From assembly GCA_000442125.1 (NCBI GenBank), contig KE546978.1, positions 1,116,001 to 1,180,000 on the forward strand: a DNA stretch of 64,000 bases. Direction: 5' to 3'. Every line of letters begins with the position of its first letter. Position 1 is the first letter of the stretch. This document shows, piece after piece, positions 1 through 9,411 of this stretch. The DNA comes from Opeltia flavorubescens. Taxonomy: Eukaryota; Ascomycota; Lecanoromycetes; Teloschistales; Teloschistaceae. The translations under genes were made by a program, and so were the position numbers. The notes beneath the pieces were generated by a model, which had not been told where the DNA came from, did not search any database, and was given only the letters and a program-made list of their open reading frames with translations.

Positions 1-366
1 ATTCTGACTGCCGCCGAAATCGGATTCGGAGAAGCTGTCCGGGTTTTGATGGGAATCTGCTTATTTGTCGACTTCAACTAAGCCAGAAGGATGTTTCCCC
101 ACATAAGCTACACTCAGCCTAAAACAAGCGGTAAAACGGTATATTTTGACCTCAAAGTTGCTCACCAAGACTCTTAATCCTATACATATGTAGGGCAGAC
201 TAAGTTCTCTCGTAACTGTTACGTTCTCACGCGTCGATTCATCTGTCTTCGATCTTTAGATCAAATCTTCCACACACAATTTCTTATCAAGCTGTCCTAA
301 CAAGGCTCTCTCACCGATACTGTTTCTGTTTGCAAGGTCTTACCATCTTCCAAAAAAAATCTGACC
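1..366. other. 5' flank of the GMC gene, no gene seen
   Basis: I see no convincing reading frame here. The stretch is presumably the promoter and 5' leader of the oxidoreductase that starts at 367; the last 100 bases are pyrimidine-rich, which is common just before fungal start codons. Confidence 0.5.
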
Positions 367-2067
367 ATGACTACTACACAGCTCTCCGCTACTGATGCTG
401 ATACTTTCGATTACCTCATTGTTGGAGGTGGAACAGCAGGTTGTGTCATTGCAAGTAGGCTGGCTGAATACCTACCGCATAAGAGGACGTTGCTGGTTGA
501 AGCGGGTCCGAGTGACTTCATGAACGACAAGGTATTGAACTTGAAGGAATGGCTTACTCTACTGGGGGGTGAATTGGACTATGATTACGGAACGACAGAG
601 CAGCCAAACGGCAAGTAACATAGCCGGGGCCCATTGAGGGCGTCCCATCGATCACGAAGACTGCCAGGTTAATGTCAGAATCTAGGCAACTCTCACATTC
701 GGCACTCAAGGGCTAAAGTCCTTGGGGGGTGCTCCTCTCATAATACACTGATATCCTTCAGACCTTTCGAGTACGATTGCCGACGATGGGAGTCTTTAGG
801 ATGCACGGGTTGGTCGTTTCCAATGTTCACACGGATATTGGACAGTCTGCGGAACACAGTACAGCCGGTCCATTCTCGACACCGGAACCAGCTCTGTAAA
901 GACTGGGTTCAGTCTTGCTCCTCAGCTCTTGGCATCCCTGTTATCCATGATTTCAATCAGGAGATAAGAAAAACAGGATCATTGCAGGAAGGTGTCGGAT
1001 TCTTCTCGGTTTCATATAATCCGGATGATGGCCGCCGGAGCAGCGCAAGCGTGGCCTATATTCATCCCATATTGCGTGGGGACGAGAAGCGACCGAACCT
1101 GACAATCTTGACCGATGCCTGGGTGAACAAAGTGAACGTATCTGAGAATTCTGTCACGGGCGTCAATATGAGGTTGCAATCCGGGCAAAATCTGACAATA
1201 AAGCCAAAGATCGAGACCGTCCTCTGTGCGGGCGCAGTTGATACGCCTCGACTGCTCCTCTATTCAGGCATAGGCCCACGTAATCAGCTAGAGGGCCTTG
1301 ATATCCCTGTCGTTCGAGATATACCTGGTATCGGTTACAACTTACTGGATCACCCTGAGTCAATCATTATGTGGGAGCTCAATCAGCCCGTTCCCCCGAA
1401 TCAGACTACCATGGATAGCGATGCCGGGATATTCTTGCGTCGGGAGCCACGCAGTGACAGCGACAATTCAGCCGATATCATGATGCATTGTTACCAAATC
1501 CCATTTTGCCTAAACACCGCCAGGTTGGGTTATGATACGCCAATAGATGCTTTCTGCATGACTCCCAACATTCCCCGGCCTCGTTCAAAAGGGCAATTAT
1601 ATCTCACCAGCAAGGACCAAAATGTCAAGCCTGCTCTAGATTTCAAGTACTTTACGGATCCTGATGGCTATGATGCGGCTACCATCGTCGCTGGCTTTAA
1701 AGCTGCTCGGGTTGTCGCACAACAGGAGCCATTCAAATCCTGGATTAAACGTGAAGTGGCCCCTGGCCCGGAAGTGACTTCAGATGAAGCTTTGAGCGAG
1801 TATGGTCGGAAGGTCGCACACACTGTATACCATCCGGCGGGAACAACCAAGATGGGAAACCTTGAGAAGGATAAGATGGCGGTAGTAGATCCCGAACTCC
1901 GGCTGAGGGGGCTGAAAAGGGTCAGAATTGCGGATGCAGGTGTCTTCCCAGAGATGCCAACAATCAACCCTATGTTGACAGTTCTGAGTATTGGAGAGAG
2001 GGCAGCTGAAATGATAGCGGAAGAGGCTGGATGGAAACGAGTACAGGTTGAAAGGTCAAGATTGTGA
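367..2067 (+). CDS. GMC-family FAD oxidoreductase
   Basis: Exons 367-610 and 686-2067 give 541 residues. The intron uses a GC donor (GCAAGT at 611) and an AG acceptor at 685; only this join restores the family sequence PNGNSHIRHSRAKVLGGCSSHN. The N-terminus has the dinucleotide-binding loop GGGTAG (residues 20-25). The two GMC signatures follow: VLGGCSSHN, and GAVDTPRLLLYSGIG in the middle. The catalytic His lies in YHPAGT (about residue 464) and the partner Asn in NPMLTV (about residue 508). Length fits the glucose-methanol-choline family, which oxidises alcohols with flavin. There is no signal peptide, so a cytosolic enzyme is likely. The substrate cannot be told from sequence; a choline dehydrogenase or aryl-alcohol oxidase type are both possible. 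Confidence 0.9.
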
Positions 2068-2591
2068 TTATGGGAGGTTGCAATGAGATTGTTTACCCAC
2101 GTATATGGTGGAAAAATTTCGAGATTTTGTTTGATTAGAATAGCAATTGAAAGCTTTCATACCTTGTTTGCGTTACCGTAAAGATCAGTAATATTTGAGT
2201 TCGATGGCTCGCGGGGTAGGAAATTGTTTGGACACCAAAAGTATTGAGCACCACAACAAGGTTACTCCTCACTCAAAAATCGCCGTGATTTAGATTCTAT
2301 ATGAGTAAGGAAACATCGTATAATTCTCAATCATATATGGAAGCTTTTCTAACGGGTGATATCCGGAAAGTTGTTGAGCAAACTCTTAGTGTTAGCACGC
2401 CCAGAACTTTAACGTGTCCAAACAATTTCCTACCCCGCGAGGATGGGAAGGTGAAGTGGCCTGCGGGTAACAGAATGTAATTATGAAGCTTAGCGTGGGT
2501 TGATATGGCGACTGTTTGTTTACCCGGCGATCCCTCAGAATGAGGACTTGCATTAACTAAAACCACTGATTAAACACTCTGCAAGTAGCAA
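2068..2591. other. Intergenic, GMC to coiled-coil gene
   Basis: This gap between two plus-strand genes holds no reading frame worth calling. It must contain the 3' end of the GMC transcript and the promoter of the next gene. Its notable content is the perfect inverted repeat listed separately. Confidence 0.6.
2208..2442. repeat. Perfect 28-bp inverted repeat with 179-nt spacer
   Basis: Bases 2208-2235 (starting CTCGCGGGGTAGGAAATTG) recur as the exact reverse complement at 2415-2442. The arms do not extend: both flanking bases differ. The spacer is 179 nt and has no reading frame. Transcription through it could give a 28-bp stem; it could equally be the ends of a small non-autonomous element. 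No flanking target duplication was evident by eye. Confidence 0.85.
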
Positions 2592-4616
2592 ATGGACACC
2601 GTCATGGCTCAATCGAAGTTGCCATTGTCTCCGCGTGTTGCAAATTGCAATACTCCCACCACAATTCAAAGGCATACATACCACAAGACCCCGGATTCTT
2701 TAGCATTCGAGATACATGAAGATGTTGAGAACCTTCCACATGCGGACCAAATTCAACCAGAGTCAGAGCATACTTACCGAACTCGGTCGCCAAGAAAGAA
2801 TGACAGTCTCCAGAAACGTCCTTCACCAAGAAAAGCAAACGACGGAACACCTCGACCAGCTCTTCTGACTGAAGACGCGCTTCGAGAGAACGAAGGTCTC
2901 ACACGGGCAATCGACATGATGAACGGCGGAGACAGTATCGTGGATCTGTACAGCGGCCATGACACTACTTCAATAGCAGGAACAGCAATTGGGTATCCAG
3001 GAATGGACGACACGTGCTTCAGCACCTTCTCTGCAGTCCCGAATACCGATATGACGCTCTTTGCACAGATGGGCCAATCGCCAATCAAGGGTTCATCACC
3101 AGCAAAAAGGTCAAGGGAAATTCAATACGGCTCAGCAGCTCCAACGCCCCGGCCCTCGGGTCGCTCAACTCCTGGAGCCCCAAGACATCATATGTTCGAC
3201 GAATATTCACCCTCACCGACCCCTCGTCGACCAAGATCCAGCAGAGATGCAGATACCACGAATCTCATTCTTGACTTTACAGAACAGTTCAACGCATTTT
3301 CTCAAACGTCCCATATGTCATCACGGCACGATCGTCCGTCACCAAGAAAGTTTAATACTCAGCCCGATCTTGCCTCCTTTACCGCGGCAAAACGCGCGCC
3401 ATCTCCAAACAAGGGTATTCCAAGTACACCATCTCGCTCTCAGAACCTTGCGAACCTTCTTGATTTCGACCTACCTCCAGCACCTACGCCTCGCTCAATT
3501 CCTTCCATTACCACCCGCGAACTCGAATCACTCAAATCATCATTCCTTTCCCAGATTTCGTCACTCCGTGCGACGCTGAATGGTAGAGAAGCCGAGGTCA
3601 ACAGCCTCAAGGAAGCGGTCACTGATGCTGAGCGGCGTGTTGGTGAGGCCCAAGAAGAGATTCGTGACCAACGTGGTGAGCGGGAAAGACTGCAAGCGGA
3701 GAAAGATGACTGGCAAGCTCGAGATAAAGAGATGCAATCTGTACTTCGAAGTGTCAAAGAAGAAATAATACATGAACAGCATGAGCACGAGAAGCTACAG
3801 CAGCGGCTCGAAAGCAGTGAGAAGAAAAGAGAAGACGCCGAAGCAAAGCTATTTGAGGCAGAGAGCAAGATTGCAGGTCTTCAAGCCGCTTCTACAGCCG
3901 GTTCAACATCCAGTACGGAAGGTCAAAGTACACCAGGTGGGGGAGGTGATAGTAACACCGCTGTGGAAGTTGCAGTGGAAAAGGTCGCCCGCGAATTACA
4001 TGGTCTGTATAAGAGCAAACATGAGACGAAGGTTGCTGCATTGAAGAAAAGCTACGAAGCTAGGTGGGAGAAAAAGATCAAAGATCTTGAATCAAGGATC
4101 AACGATCTCAGCCACGAGAATGATGAGCTTAGGATTGGTAGAGATGCTACAATGAGTGGCCTCGTGCCTGGTATGACGGATGCGAAGACTGGAACCAATA
4201 AGGGAGAGGCAACAAACAAGGCAGAGGAAGCAAGACAGCTCGAAGAACAAAAAGCACGGATCGATGGCCTATGGGAGGAAATCAACAAAGTCAAATCGGA
4301 AAATTCAACCCTTCAGCAGCAATTAGAGAAGGAGCGATTAGAAATGGCAGAGCTGGTCAAGGCGACGGAAGAGATGATGCAGCTTTCTCTTCAATCAAAT
4401 GGAACAGCAGGAGGAGATGAGAAATTCACTTCCGGCGTAGACAACCTCAGAGGCAGTATATCCAAGGCGTCCTCAGGCCTCAAGCAGCCCAGTGCAGGGC
4501 TAGGGGAAAGTCGTATCGGCCGGATGGGACGAAGTGGTAGCAGCGGAATGGGAAGTACGAGAAGCGGCATCATGAGCAATATTGAGCGAATGGGTAGAGG
4601 GCGGGTGATAGATTAA
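2592..4616 (+). CDS. Coiled-coil protein, spindle-pole-body formation type
   Basis: A single exon encodes 674 residues; the fifth residue is also Met (2604) and could be the start. Residues 1-300 are Ser/Pro/Arg-rich and look disordered, with many SP or TP sites (SPAKR, TPRPSGRSTP, SPSPTPRRPR) that could be kinase targets. From about residue 310 to 440 and again from about 475 to 610 there are long charged heptad stretches, predicted coiled coils, followed by a Ser/Gly/Arg-rich tail. The layout matches the proteins annotated in Aspergillus and relatives as spindle pole body formation-associated (SnaD type). The naming rests on overall resemblance, since coiled coils align easily; a general cytoskeletal scaffold is the alternative. 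It is not the separate Cut12-type protein, whose N-terminal motif is absent. Confidence 0.6.
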   Translation: MDTVMAQSKLPLSPRVANCNTPTTIQRHTYHKTPDSLAFEIHEDVENLPHADQIQPESEHTYRTRSPRKNDSLQKRPSPRKANDGTPRPALLTEDALRENEGLTRAIDMMNGGDSIVDLYSGHDTTSIAGTAIGYPGMDDTCFSTFSAVPNTDMTLFAQMGQSPIKGSSPAKRSREIQYGSAAPTPRPSGRSTPGAPRHHMFDEYSPSPTPRRPRSSRDADTTNLILDFTEQFNAFSQTSHMSSRHDRPSPRKFNTQPDLASFTAAKRAPSPNKGIPSTPSRSQNLANLLDFDLPPAPTPRSIPSITTRELESLKSSFLSQISSLRATLNGREAEVNSLKEAVTDAERRVGEAQEEIRDQRGERERLQAEKDDWQARDKEMQSVLRSVKEEIIHEQHEHEKLQQRLESSEKKREDAEAKLFEAESKIAGLQAASTAGSTSSTEGQSTPGGGGDSNTAVEVAVEKVARELHGLYKSKHETKVAALKKSYEARWEKKIKDLESRINDLSHENDELRIGRDATMSGLVPGMTDAKTGTNKGEATNKAEEARQLEEQKARIDGLWEEINKVKSENSTLQQQLEKERLEMAELVKATEEMMQLSLQSNGTAGGDEKFTSGVDNLRGSISKASSGLKQPSAGLGESRIGRMGRSGSSGMGSTRSGIMSNIERMGRGRVID

Positions 4617-5591
4617 GTAGAAAAGTTTCGTATGTCATATTCATAGCGCATCAAGCCGAAAGGCGTTCAAAGAGAAAGGGAAAGAAAATGTATTCTATCG
4701 TTACCCAGCGCTCTGATGTTTTCTTCTCCAATTGTGTTCCAATATATCACACAACCCATCGCTCCGCGGTACAAAAGTGCAAGATTGACCTGCCTTCCAC
4801 TTCTTCCTCTACACTTGCACTGTTCACATGCATGTGCTTTGGGTTTTTGCGTGCTCCCCATTTTAGACCGCGTCTTGCGCCGTTGACCGCTTCGGCCCAG
4901 ATCTTGGCTTTGCTGTGGGCGGGAAGGGAAGCTTCGAGGGCGAGGAGGGGCAAGTTGCGGGGAAAGAAACGGCTCTTTGGGCGGTGGGTGGTGGTGGTGA
5001 TGGTGGCATGGTTAGGGGTGAGGAAGAGGTTGTTGGTGGGGAGCTGGGGGTTTATGGGTCAGCTTCTATGGGGTCGTTTGAACGAGAGAGAGAAACTGAC
5101 ACATGGGAAGCGCGGCCAGCGTGTTGCCGTTGATGTGGATGGTGGACATATTGGTGGTGATGCTTAGGTTTGATGTAGGATGTGACTGGAGAGGTGGAAA
5201 TGCAATTGATAGAGGGAAGCTGTAGGTGGAGTATAGAGAAGGTGGTTCAGAAAGGAAAAACTGAAAGTACAAGGGGAGAAATATGGGGTAATTGACAATA
5301 GCATGTTTGCCAATGATGCCAAAGATTGACAATATACGATAAGAAAGGGCTGGCGCTAAGAAATGGTCAGGTGCATTTGACAGTGAGTCCACTTCCGTAG
5401 ACGCTCACAACGGACAATAAAAAGGGTGCTGCAAGCTAATATTTGTGACAGATTGATGAGGTCCGAAATAATGGTGTAAAATCAACACAACGAATAAGTA
5501 GTAGGTAACCCATCTCCGGGATTCAAACTCCCAACGCCGGGCTGATGCTGTACAGAGAGTAGAATGCAGATCGTCGTCCGGAACTCCAATG
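4617..5591. other. Intergenic, possible small minus-strand gene unresolved
   Basis: The gap separates the coiled-coil gene from the 3' end of PAM16. On the minus strand an ATG near 5151 opens MSTIHINGNTLAALPM, and an open stretch at 4747-4953 reads plausibly as protein (AHSKAKIWAEAVNGARRG). The only good splice signals between them join the two in the wrong phase, so no gene is called. Confidence 0.4.
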
Positions 5592-6070
5592 TCACCTATC
5601 TTTCCATACTTTCGGTTTCCACCCTCCCTTCGCTTCCGCTTCCCTTTCTGCAGACTCCTCCGCTTCTTTCATCTCCAACTCTATCCTCTCTCTCGCCCTC
5701 AATATTTTGCTCTGTAGATAAAAACTCCCCCCCTTTGTTGGATCGTTGACGTCGAATAACCTTTTAAATCTCTCCATTATCTCCTCCATATTTGCTTTTC
5801 CGCCCTGTGGCGGTTTGACATTGAGGATCTTGCACGCTTCATCAAGTGTTAGGCCGGAGGATACGAAGTTTTTGGATGTTGAGTTGCCCGAACTGCCTAT
5901 AGATGACTGGGCGTATTTGGAGGAGGCGGAGGCTTGTCGGTATGCTTCTGCGAAGGCGCGGCCAAAGACGCGGGCGCCGACTATGACTGCTTGGGTTATG
6001 ATGCGATGAGCCTGGATGGTGTGAGTAACAATGTACGAGCACTATCAGATGTCTATGATACACTCACCAT
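5592..6070 (-). CDS. PAM16: Mitochondrial import motor subunit Tim16/Pam16
   Basis: Coding exons on the minus strand are 6068-6070 (the ATG alone) and 5592-6011, giving 140 residues. The intron at 6012-6067 has donor GTGAGT directly after the start codon. The protein begins MAHRIITQAVIVGARVFGRAF, a hydrophobic targeting and membrane-association segment. It ends in the degenerate J-like domain (LTLDEACKILNV to GSFYLQSKILRARERI), in which the HPD motif of true J proteins is missing, as known for this family. Pam16 pairs with Pam14/Tim14 and restrains its stimulation of mitochondrial Hsp70 at the inner-membrane import channel. It is an essential housekeeping gene, and length and sequence are normal. 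It is divergent from the peroxin gene, sharing about 400 bp of upstream DNA. Confidence 0.95.
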
Positions 6071-6469
6071 GTACTACAACCGGTAGCTCACAAGCTGCAA
6101 CAGGCTTGTAGACGATAGATGCTCAAGAAAATTATAGAATTGAAGTTGAATGGCGACAGAAAATTCGGAGGGCAGTCGAGCCGATGTTTTCGCCTAAAAC
6201 TGCCTCTAAGTCCCCTGCTTGTGACTTCACATGCGTTTCCTCTACCGCGGCATTGTATGACCACTTTCGTGCAGTAAATATGAGTGAAGTGTAATACACA
6301 TCACTATCTTTGTGTTTACTTTGGAGTCATGGTATTCATTTCTCGGGTTTTCTTTTCTTCCCGCTCATGCTTCTCTTTAGTGTATGGCTGCCATTGGTAT
6401 AATCTCGAGGCATCTACGATGGGCTTGTCCGTATACTGATCATCCCTAGACACGCCGTGGATCGCATAC
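6071..6469. promoter_or_regulatory. Shared upstream region of PAM16 and peroxin gene
   Basis: These 399 bases lie between two divergent start codons and must hold both promoters. I see no clear TATA box or other named site; a minus-strand reading frame at 6316-6558 overlaps the start of the peroxin gene and is not convincing. Confidence 0.5.
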
Positions 6470-8053
6470 ATGGCACCATCTCCAGCCAAGCCTCCAGGGA
6501 GTGCTGAAGCGTCTATAAGCGAAGATAATAACTCGACATATGCGGCATTCTCTCCCACCCAATCTTATACAACTCCTGCCACCAAACAGCGGTCGACGAT
6601 ACTTGTCCATAAGAAATCTCCACTTCTGATCGCTACACCACCTTCAGTAACCCGTGCCCTTGCATTCTCGCACCCCTTTATTCTTCCGTTGAATAAGCTT
6701 GTCGGTCTATTGTCTTGGACCAGTGGTGATCCGTGGGAGAGCTTCCTGGTCGTTGCGAGCTTCTGGGCTTTTACCCTCTACGGCGGTATCATCTTACAAT
6801 GGGCTGGACCTCTGGTGTTGGTAATCGTCTTGATACTTGGGATGTATTCTAGGCGATACTCTCCCCTATCTTCCACTGGCTGGACGGGCGAGAAGCAGAA
6901 CGGCAAGGAAGATCGGTCGGCAGGCACCATGAAACACCAGAAGAGTCTGGACGAAATCGTCGAAACATTGACCATCTTCACCTCCAGGTGCAATGCACTA
7001 CTAGAGCCTCTTCTGGCCCTGACCGACTTTCTTTCCACTCAGCAAACTGCAACTTCGGCTACGACACGACCCGCTCTTACTTCTTTGTTCATACGTATAC
7101 TTTTTGTCTCGCCATTCTGGGTTGCATTAACGCTTCCTCCTTTCCGCATAATCACTACTCGCCGCGTTATCCTTACCATCGGGACGTTGGGACTGACATG
7201 GCATTCCAGACCAGCCCGTGTCTCTCGGACGATACTATGGCGATCTTTGACTATTCGTCACGCCACGTCTCTGGTTCTTGGGCTGACCCTCGTTGCCACC
7301 TCTGGATCTGATAAAAAGAAAGGAGTGCCACCTCCATTGCCGCCAAGACACAAGAGCCATGAAGTGGTTGCGAATGCAATGGCGAAGAAAGATATTCGGT
7401 CAACAGGCGTTCGCTTCACATTCGTGGTCTTTGAGAATCAACGACGATGGCTTGGACTTGGCTGGACGCACTCACTACTTGCTTATGAGAGAGCTCCCTG
7501 GACTGATGAGCACCTTAACCCTGCAGACTCAAAAGACAACTTCCATCTTCCAGAGATTGATGGTGCAACTGCAAGATGGCAGTGGGTCGAAGGTAGTGAA
7601 TGGAGGGTTGAAGGCAGTGGAAAGAGCAAGACTGGCGACGAAGCAGATGGCTGGATCTTCTACGATAATAAATGGAACGATGGGCGTCGAGGTCAAGACG
7701 GATGGGGTCGTTATACTCGTCGTCGGAAGTGGTACAGAGATGCCGAACTCGTTGAGATACCGGAATCTGAGATGGCTTCTTCTGTAGCAACATTGGTCCC
7801 TGATACCACAAGCAAGAATTCTATGGTTTCATCGTCTCAAGTATCCCAGGTCACGAAGGAGAGTGACGACTCAAGCAGTAGTCAGTACAGAAGGCGAGGT
7901 TTCTTGAGGAGAGATAGCAGATCAAGTGGGCAAAGTGGGACTTCCTCAACATCTCGAACACTTGGAAACGATGACGACCACCGAATACCAACTGATCCCG
8001 AGCGAAATGCAGATTGGGGTGTTGGGGATGATATCAAGATGGGTTTGGGATGA
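6470..8053 (+). CDS. DysF-domain peroxin of the Pex30/31/32 (Pex23) type
   Basis: A single exon encodes 527 residues. The N-terminal half carries hydrophobic segments (around residues 85-125 and 200-275) fitting a reticulon-like, multi-span peroxin domain. From about residue 306 to 345 comes the N-terminal part of a dysferlin (DysF) domain (RFTFVVFENQRRWLGLGW). From about 355 to 420 comes its partner with the usual Trp-rich signature (GWIFYDNKWNDG, YTRRRKWYRDAEL). The last 110 residues are Ser-rich and probably disordered. Proteins of this family sit in the endoplasmic reticulum and peroxisome membrane and control peroxisome number and size. Which paralogue of the family it is cannot be settled without a tree. 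Confidence 0.85.
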   Translation: MAPSPAKPPGSAEASISEDNNSTYAAFSPTQSYTTPATKQRSTILVHKKSPLLIATPPSVTRALAFSHPFILPLNKLVGLLSWTSGDPWESFLVVASFWAFTLYGGIILQWAGPLVLVIVLILGMYSRRYSPLSSTGWTGEKQNGKEDRSAGTMKHQKSLDEIVETLTIFTSRCNALLEPLLALTDFLSTQQTATSATTRPALTSLFIRILFVSPFWVALTLPPFRIITTRRVILTIGTLGLTWHSRPARVSRTILWRSLTIRHATSLVLGLTLVATSGSDKKKGVPPPLPPRHKSHEVVANAMAKKDIRSTGVRFTFVVFENQRRWLGLGWTHSLLAYERAPWTDEHLNPADSKDNFHLPEIDGATARWQWVEGSEWRVEGSGKSKTGDEADGWIFYDNKWNDGRRGQDGWGRYTRRRKWYRDAELVEIPESEMASSVATLVPDTTSKNSMVSSSQVSQVTKESDDSSSSQYRRRGFLRRDSRSSGQSGTSSTSRTLGNDDDHRIPTDPERNADWGVGDDIKMGLG

Positions 8054-8337
8054 AGCATTCCTCATGTTTGACAGCTAGAAGCGTTGAAGAGCAATCATAA
8101 TATCTCAGCGAGCATTTATGCTGCACAGACTTTATGAGATACGTGAAGTTTTCATCGGTCTCTCCTATCATCAGCGCAACCAAGTCCAGTCCACCGCAAC
8201 AAGCGTCAAACGATGAATGGACATCATGTTTGATGGGGACAATTATGTACACATGGGTGTGAAACGAATGAGTGTTTAACAACGCCGTTGATTTTATCAT
8301 TCCCTCATTACTTCTGGCCAGTGGAAAATGATTGGCT
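8054..8337. other. Convergent gap between peroxin gene and metallothionein 1
   Basis: Short region between two convergent genes, holding both 3' ends. No further feature is seen; an overlapping minus-strand frame is only read-through of the metallothionein intron. Confidence 0.5.
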
Positions 8338-8474
8338 TTAATGCTACGTGCAGCCATGGTGAGTATCCACCCAAATATGCGCAAGGTCGAGACGGGACTT
8401 ACACCACAGCTAGAGCATCCGCAGGAGCCACAGTTCCCTGAGCAAGAGCAAGAGGAGCAGGAACAGGGGGCCAT
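8338..8474 (-). CDS. Copper-type metallothionein (25 residues)
   Basis: Exons on the minus strand are 8403-8474 and 8338-8343, with an intron at 8344-8402 (donor GTAAGT, acceptor GTAG). The protein begins MAPCSCSSCSCSGNCGSCGC and ends SSCGH; the last exon supplies only His and the stop. Seven cysteines lie in CxC and CxxC steps, as in the 25-residue Neurospora copper metallothionein, and there are no aromatic residues. Such proteins bind Cu(I) in the cytosol by thiolate clusters. A TATA-like box lies 131 bp upstream. The neighbouring gene at 9.2 kb encodes a second one, so metal buffering is probably the joint role. The gene is too short for standard gene finders. Confidence 0.85.
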
Positions 8475-8604
8475 CTTGGTCGTTGATGAGGTGGAGATCT
8501 GAATAACTTTGAACGTCTTGATACTTGGGGTTTCTTTCCGTGTAATATGTGAAGGGGAGACTGTTTGATGTCGATGGAAGAACAAGAGGCTGGATCAGGT
8601 CGAC

Positions 8605-8611
8605 CTATATA
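8605..8611 (-). promoter_or_regulatory. TATA-like box of metallothionein 1
   Basis: The minus strand reads TATATAG here, 131 bases upstream of the start codon at 8474, a normal distance for a fungal TATA element. It supports transcription from this strand; I saw no certain metal-response site. Confidence 0.5.
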
Positions 8612-9041
8612 CGTGCAGCTGTGCCTTCTGCCAGCAGCAACGCAAAAGCCCCTCACCCCACCCCACCCACTCGTAAAGAAGGCAGCCAATGCTCAATTCG
8701 CCGTGCGGGCGGAGCTTCTCCGTGGGATCCGGCCAAGGACGTGGGGTTGGGACATGATCTCTATTGGTTGCTTCTACATAAGTGCCAAATCATCGTTGAT
8801 CCACAACCTGGAAAGACGTTCAATGGAGAAACGTGGAGTTGATCAGGGTTCAATGAGTGTGTTCAGTTGAAGTTATGTTACAAATGATGATGCCGCCCCA
8901 AATCATCTCAGCAACAACCTGCTGCCACCGTCTGCAAGTATTCGTACTCCATGGGTTAAAAATGCCTCCCATTCCCAAAATTTGCATGATGCCAGGTTCT
9001 CTCATGCCATCCCCTGACAAAGTCCCTTCTTCATTGGTGCA

Positions 9042-9260
9042 TTCTAGTGCGAAAGTCAGTAACTTCCTGCTGATCCTTCTTGGCTGTTTTGCTGAGGTTC
9101 CACGCTTTTCTCGAGGATCAAATTATGGATGAGAGTCTTACATTTGCAAGTGCATTGGCCAGTGGGGCAAGCGCAAGAGCTGCCACAGCTGCAGGTGCAT
9201 CCGGGTCCTAACATATAATGAGCCTTGTGCTTGGATTGATCAGGTTGGCAGCTTACCCAT
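9042..9260 (-). CDS. Second metallothionein (23 residues), micro-exon gene
   Basis: Proposed minus-strand exons are 9257-9260 (ATGG), 9142-9207 and 9042-9043, where the last two bases complete a TAA stop. Introns are 9208-9256 (GTAAGC to TTAG) and 9044-9141 (GTAAGA, with TTACTGAC branch site and CTAG acceptor). The product is rich in Cys: MGPGCTCSCGSSCACPTGQC followed by TCK, seven Cys in all. The first intron is firm, because only it links an ATG to the Cys-rich frame. The second is less so: without it the frame gains an eighth Cys (CTCKC) and runs about 28 codons further. The function is taken to be copper binding, as for its neighbour 570 bp away; the two proteins are only loosely alike. 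Confidence 0.75.
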
Positions 9261-9403
9261 TTTGAATATGTTGGTAGTTCTTGAAATCCACGTATCGACT
9301 TCGTGTGTTGAAGATCTTCAAATCGATCAATATGCTTGTATTTTCCGTTTTTCTGGTGGTTCGGTGGGTTGTAAAGATTGATGGAGAGGGTTCATTGTGA
9401 AGG

Positions 9404-9411
9404 TTTATATA
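9404..9411 (-). promoter_or_regulatory. TATA box of metallothionein 2
   Basis: The minus strand reads TATATAAA here, a consensus TATA element 144 bases upstream of the start codon at 9260. Confidence 0.6.

Noticed and set aside
5500-5580. A tRNA-like T-arm (GGGATTCAAACTCCC) on the minus strand
   Set aside because: No matching acceptor stem, D arm or anticodon arm could be folded around it.
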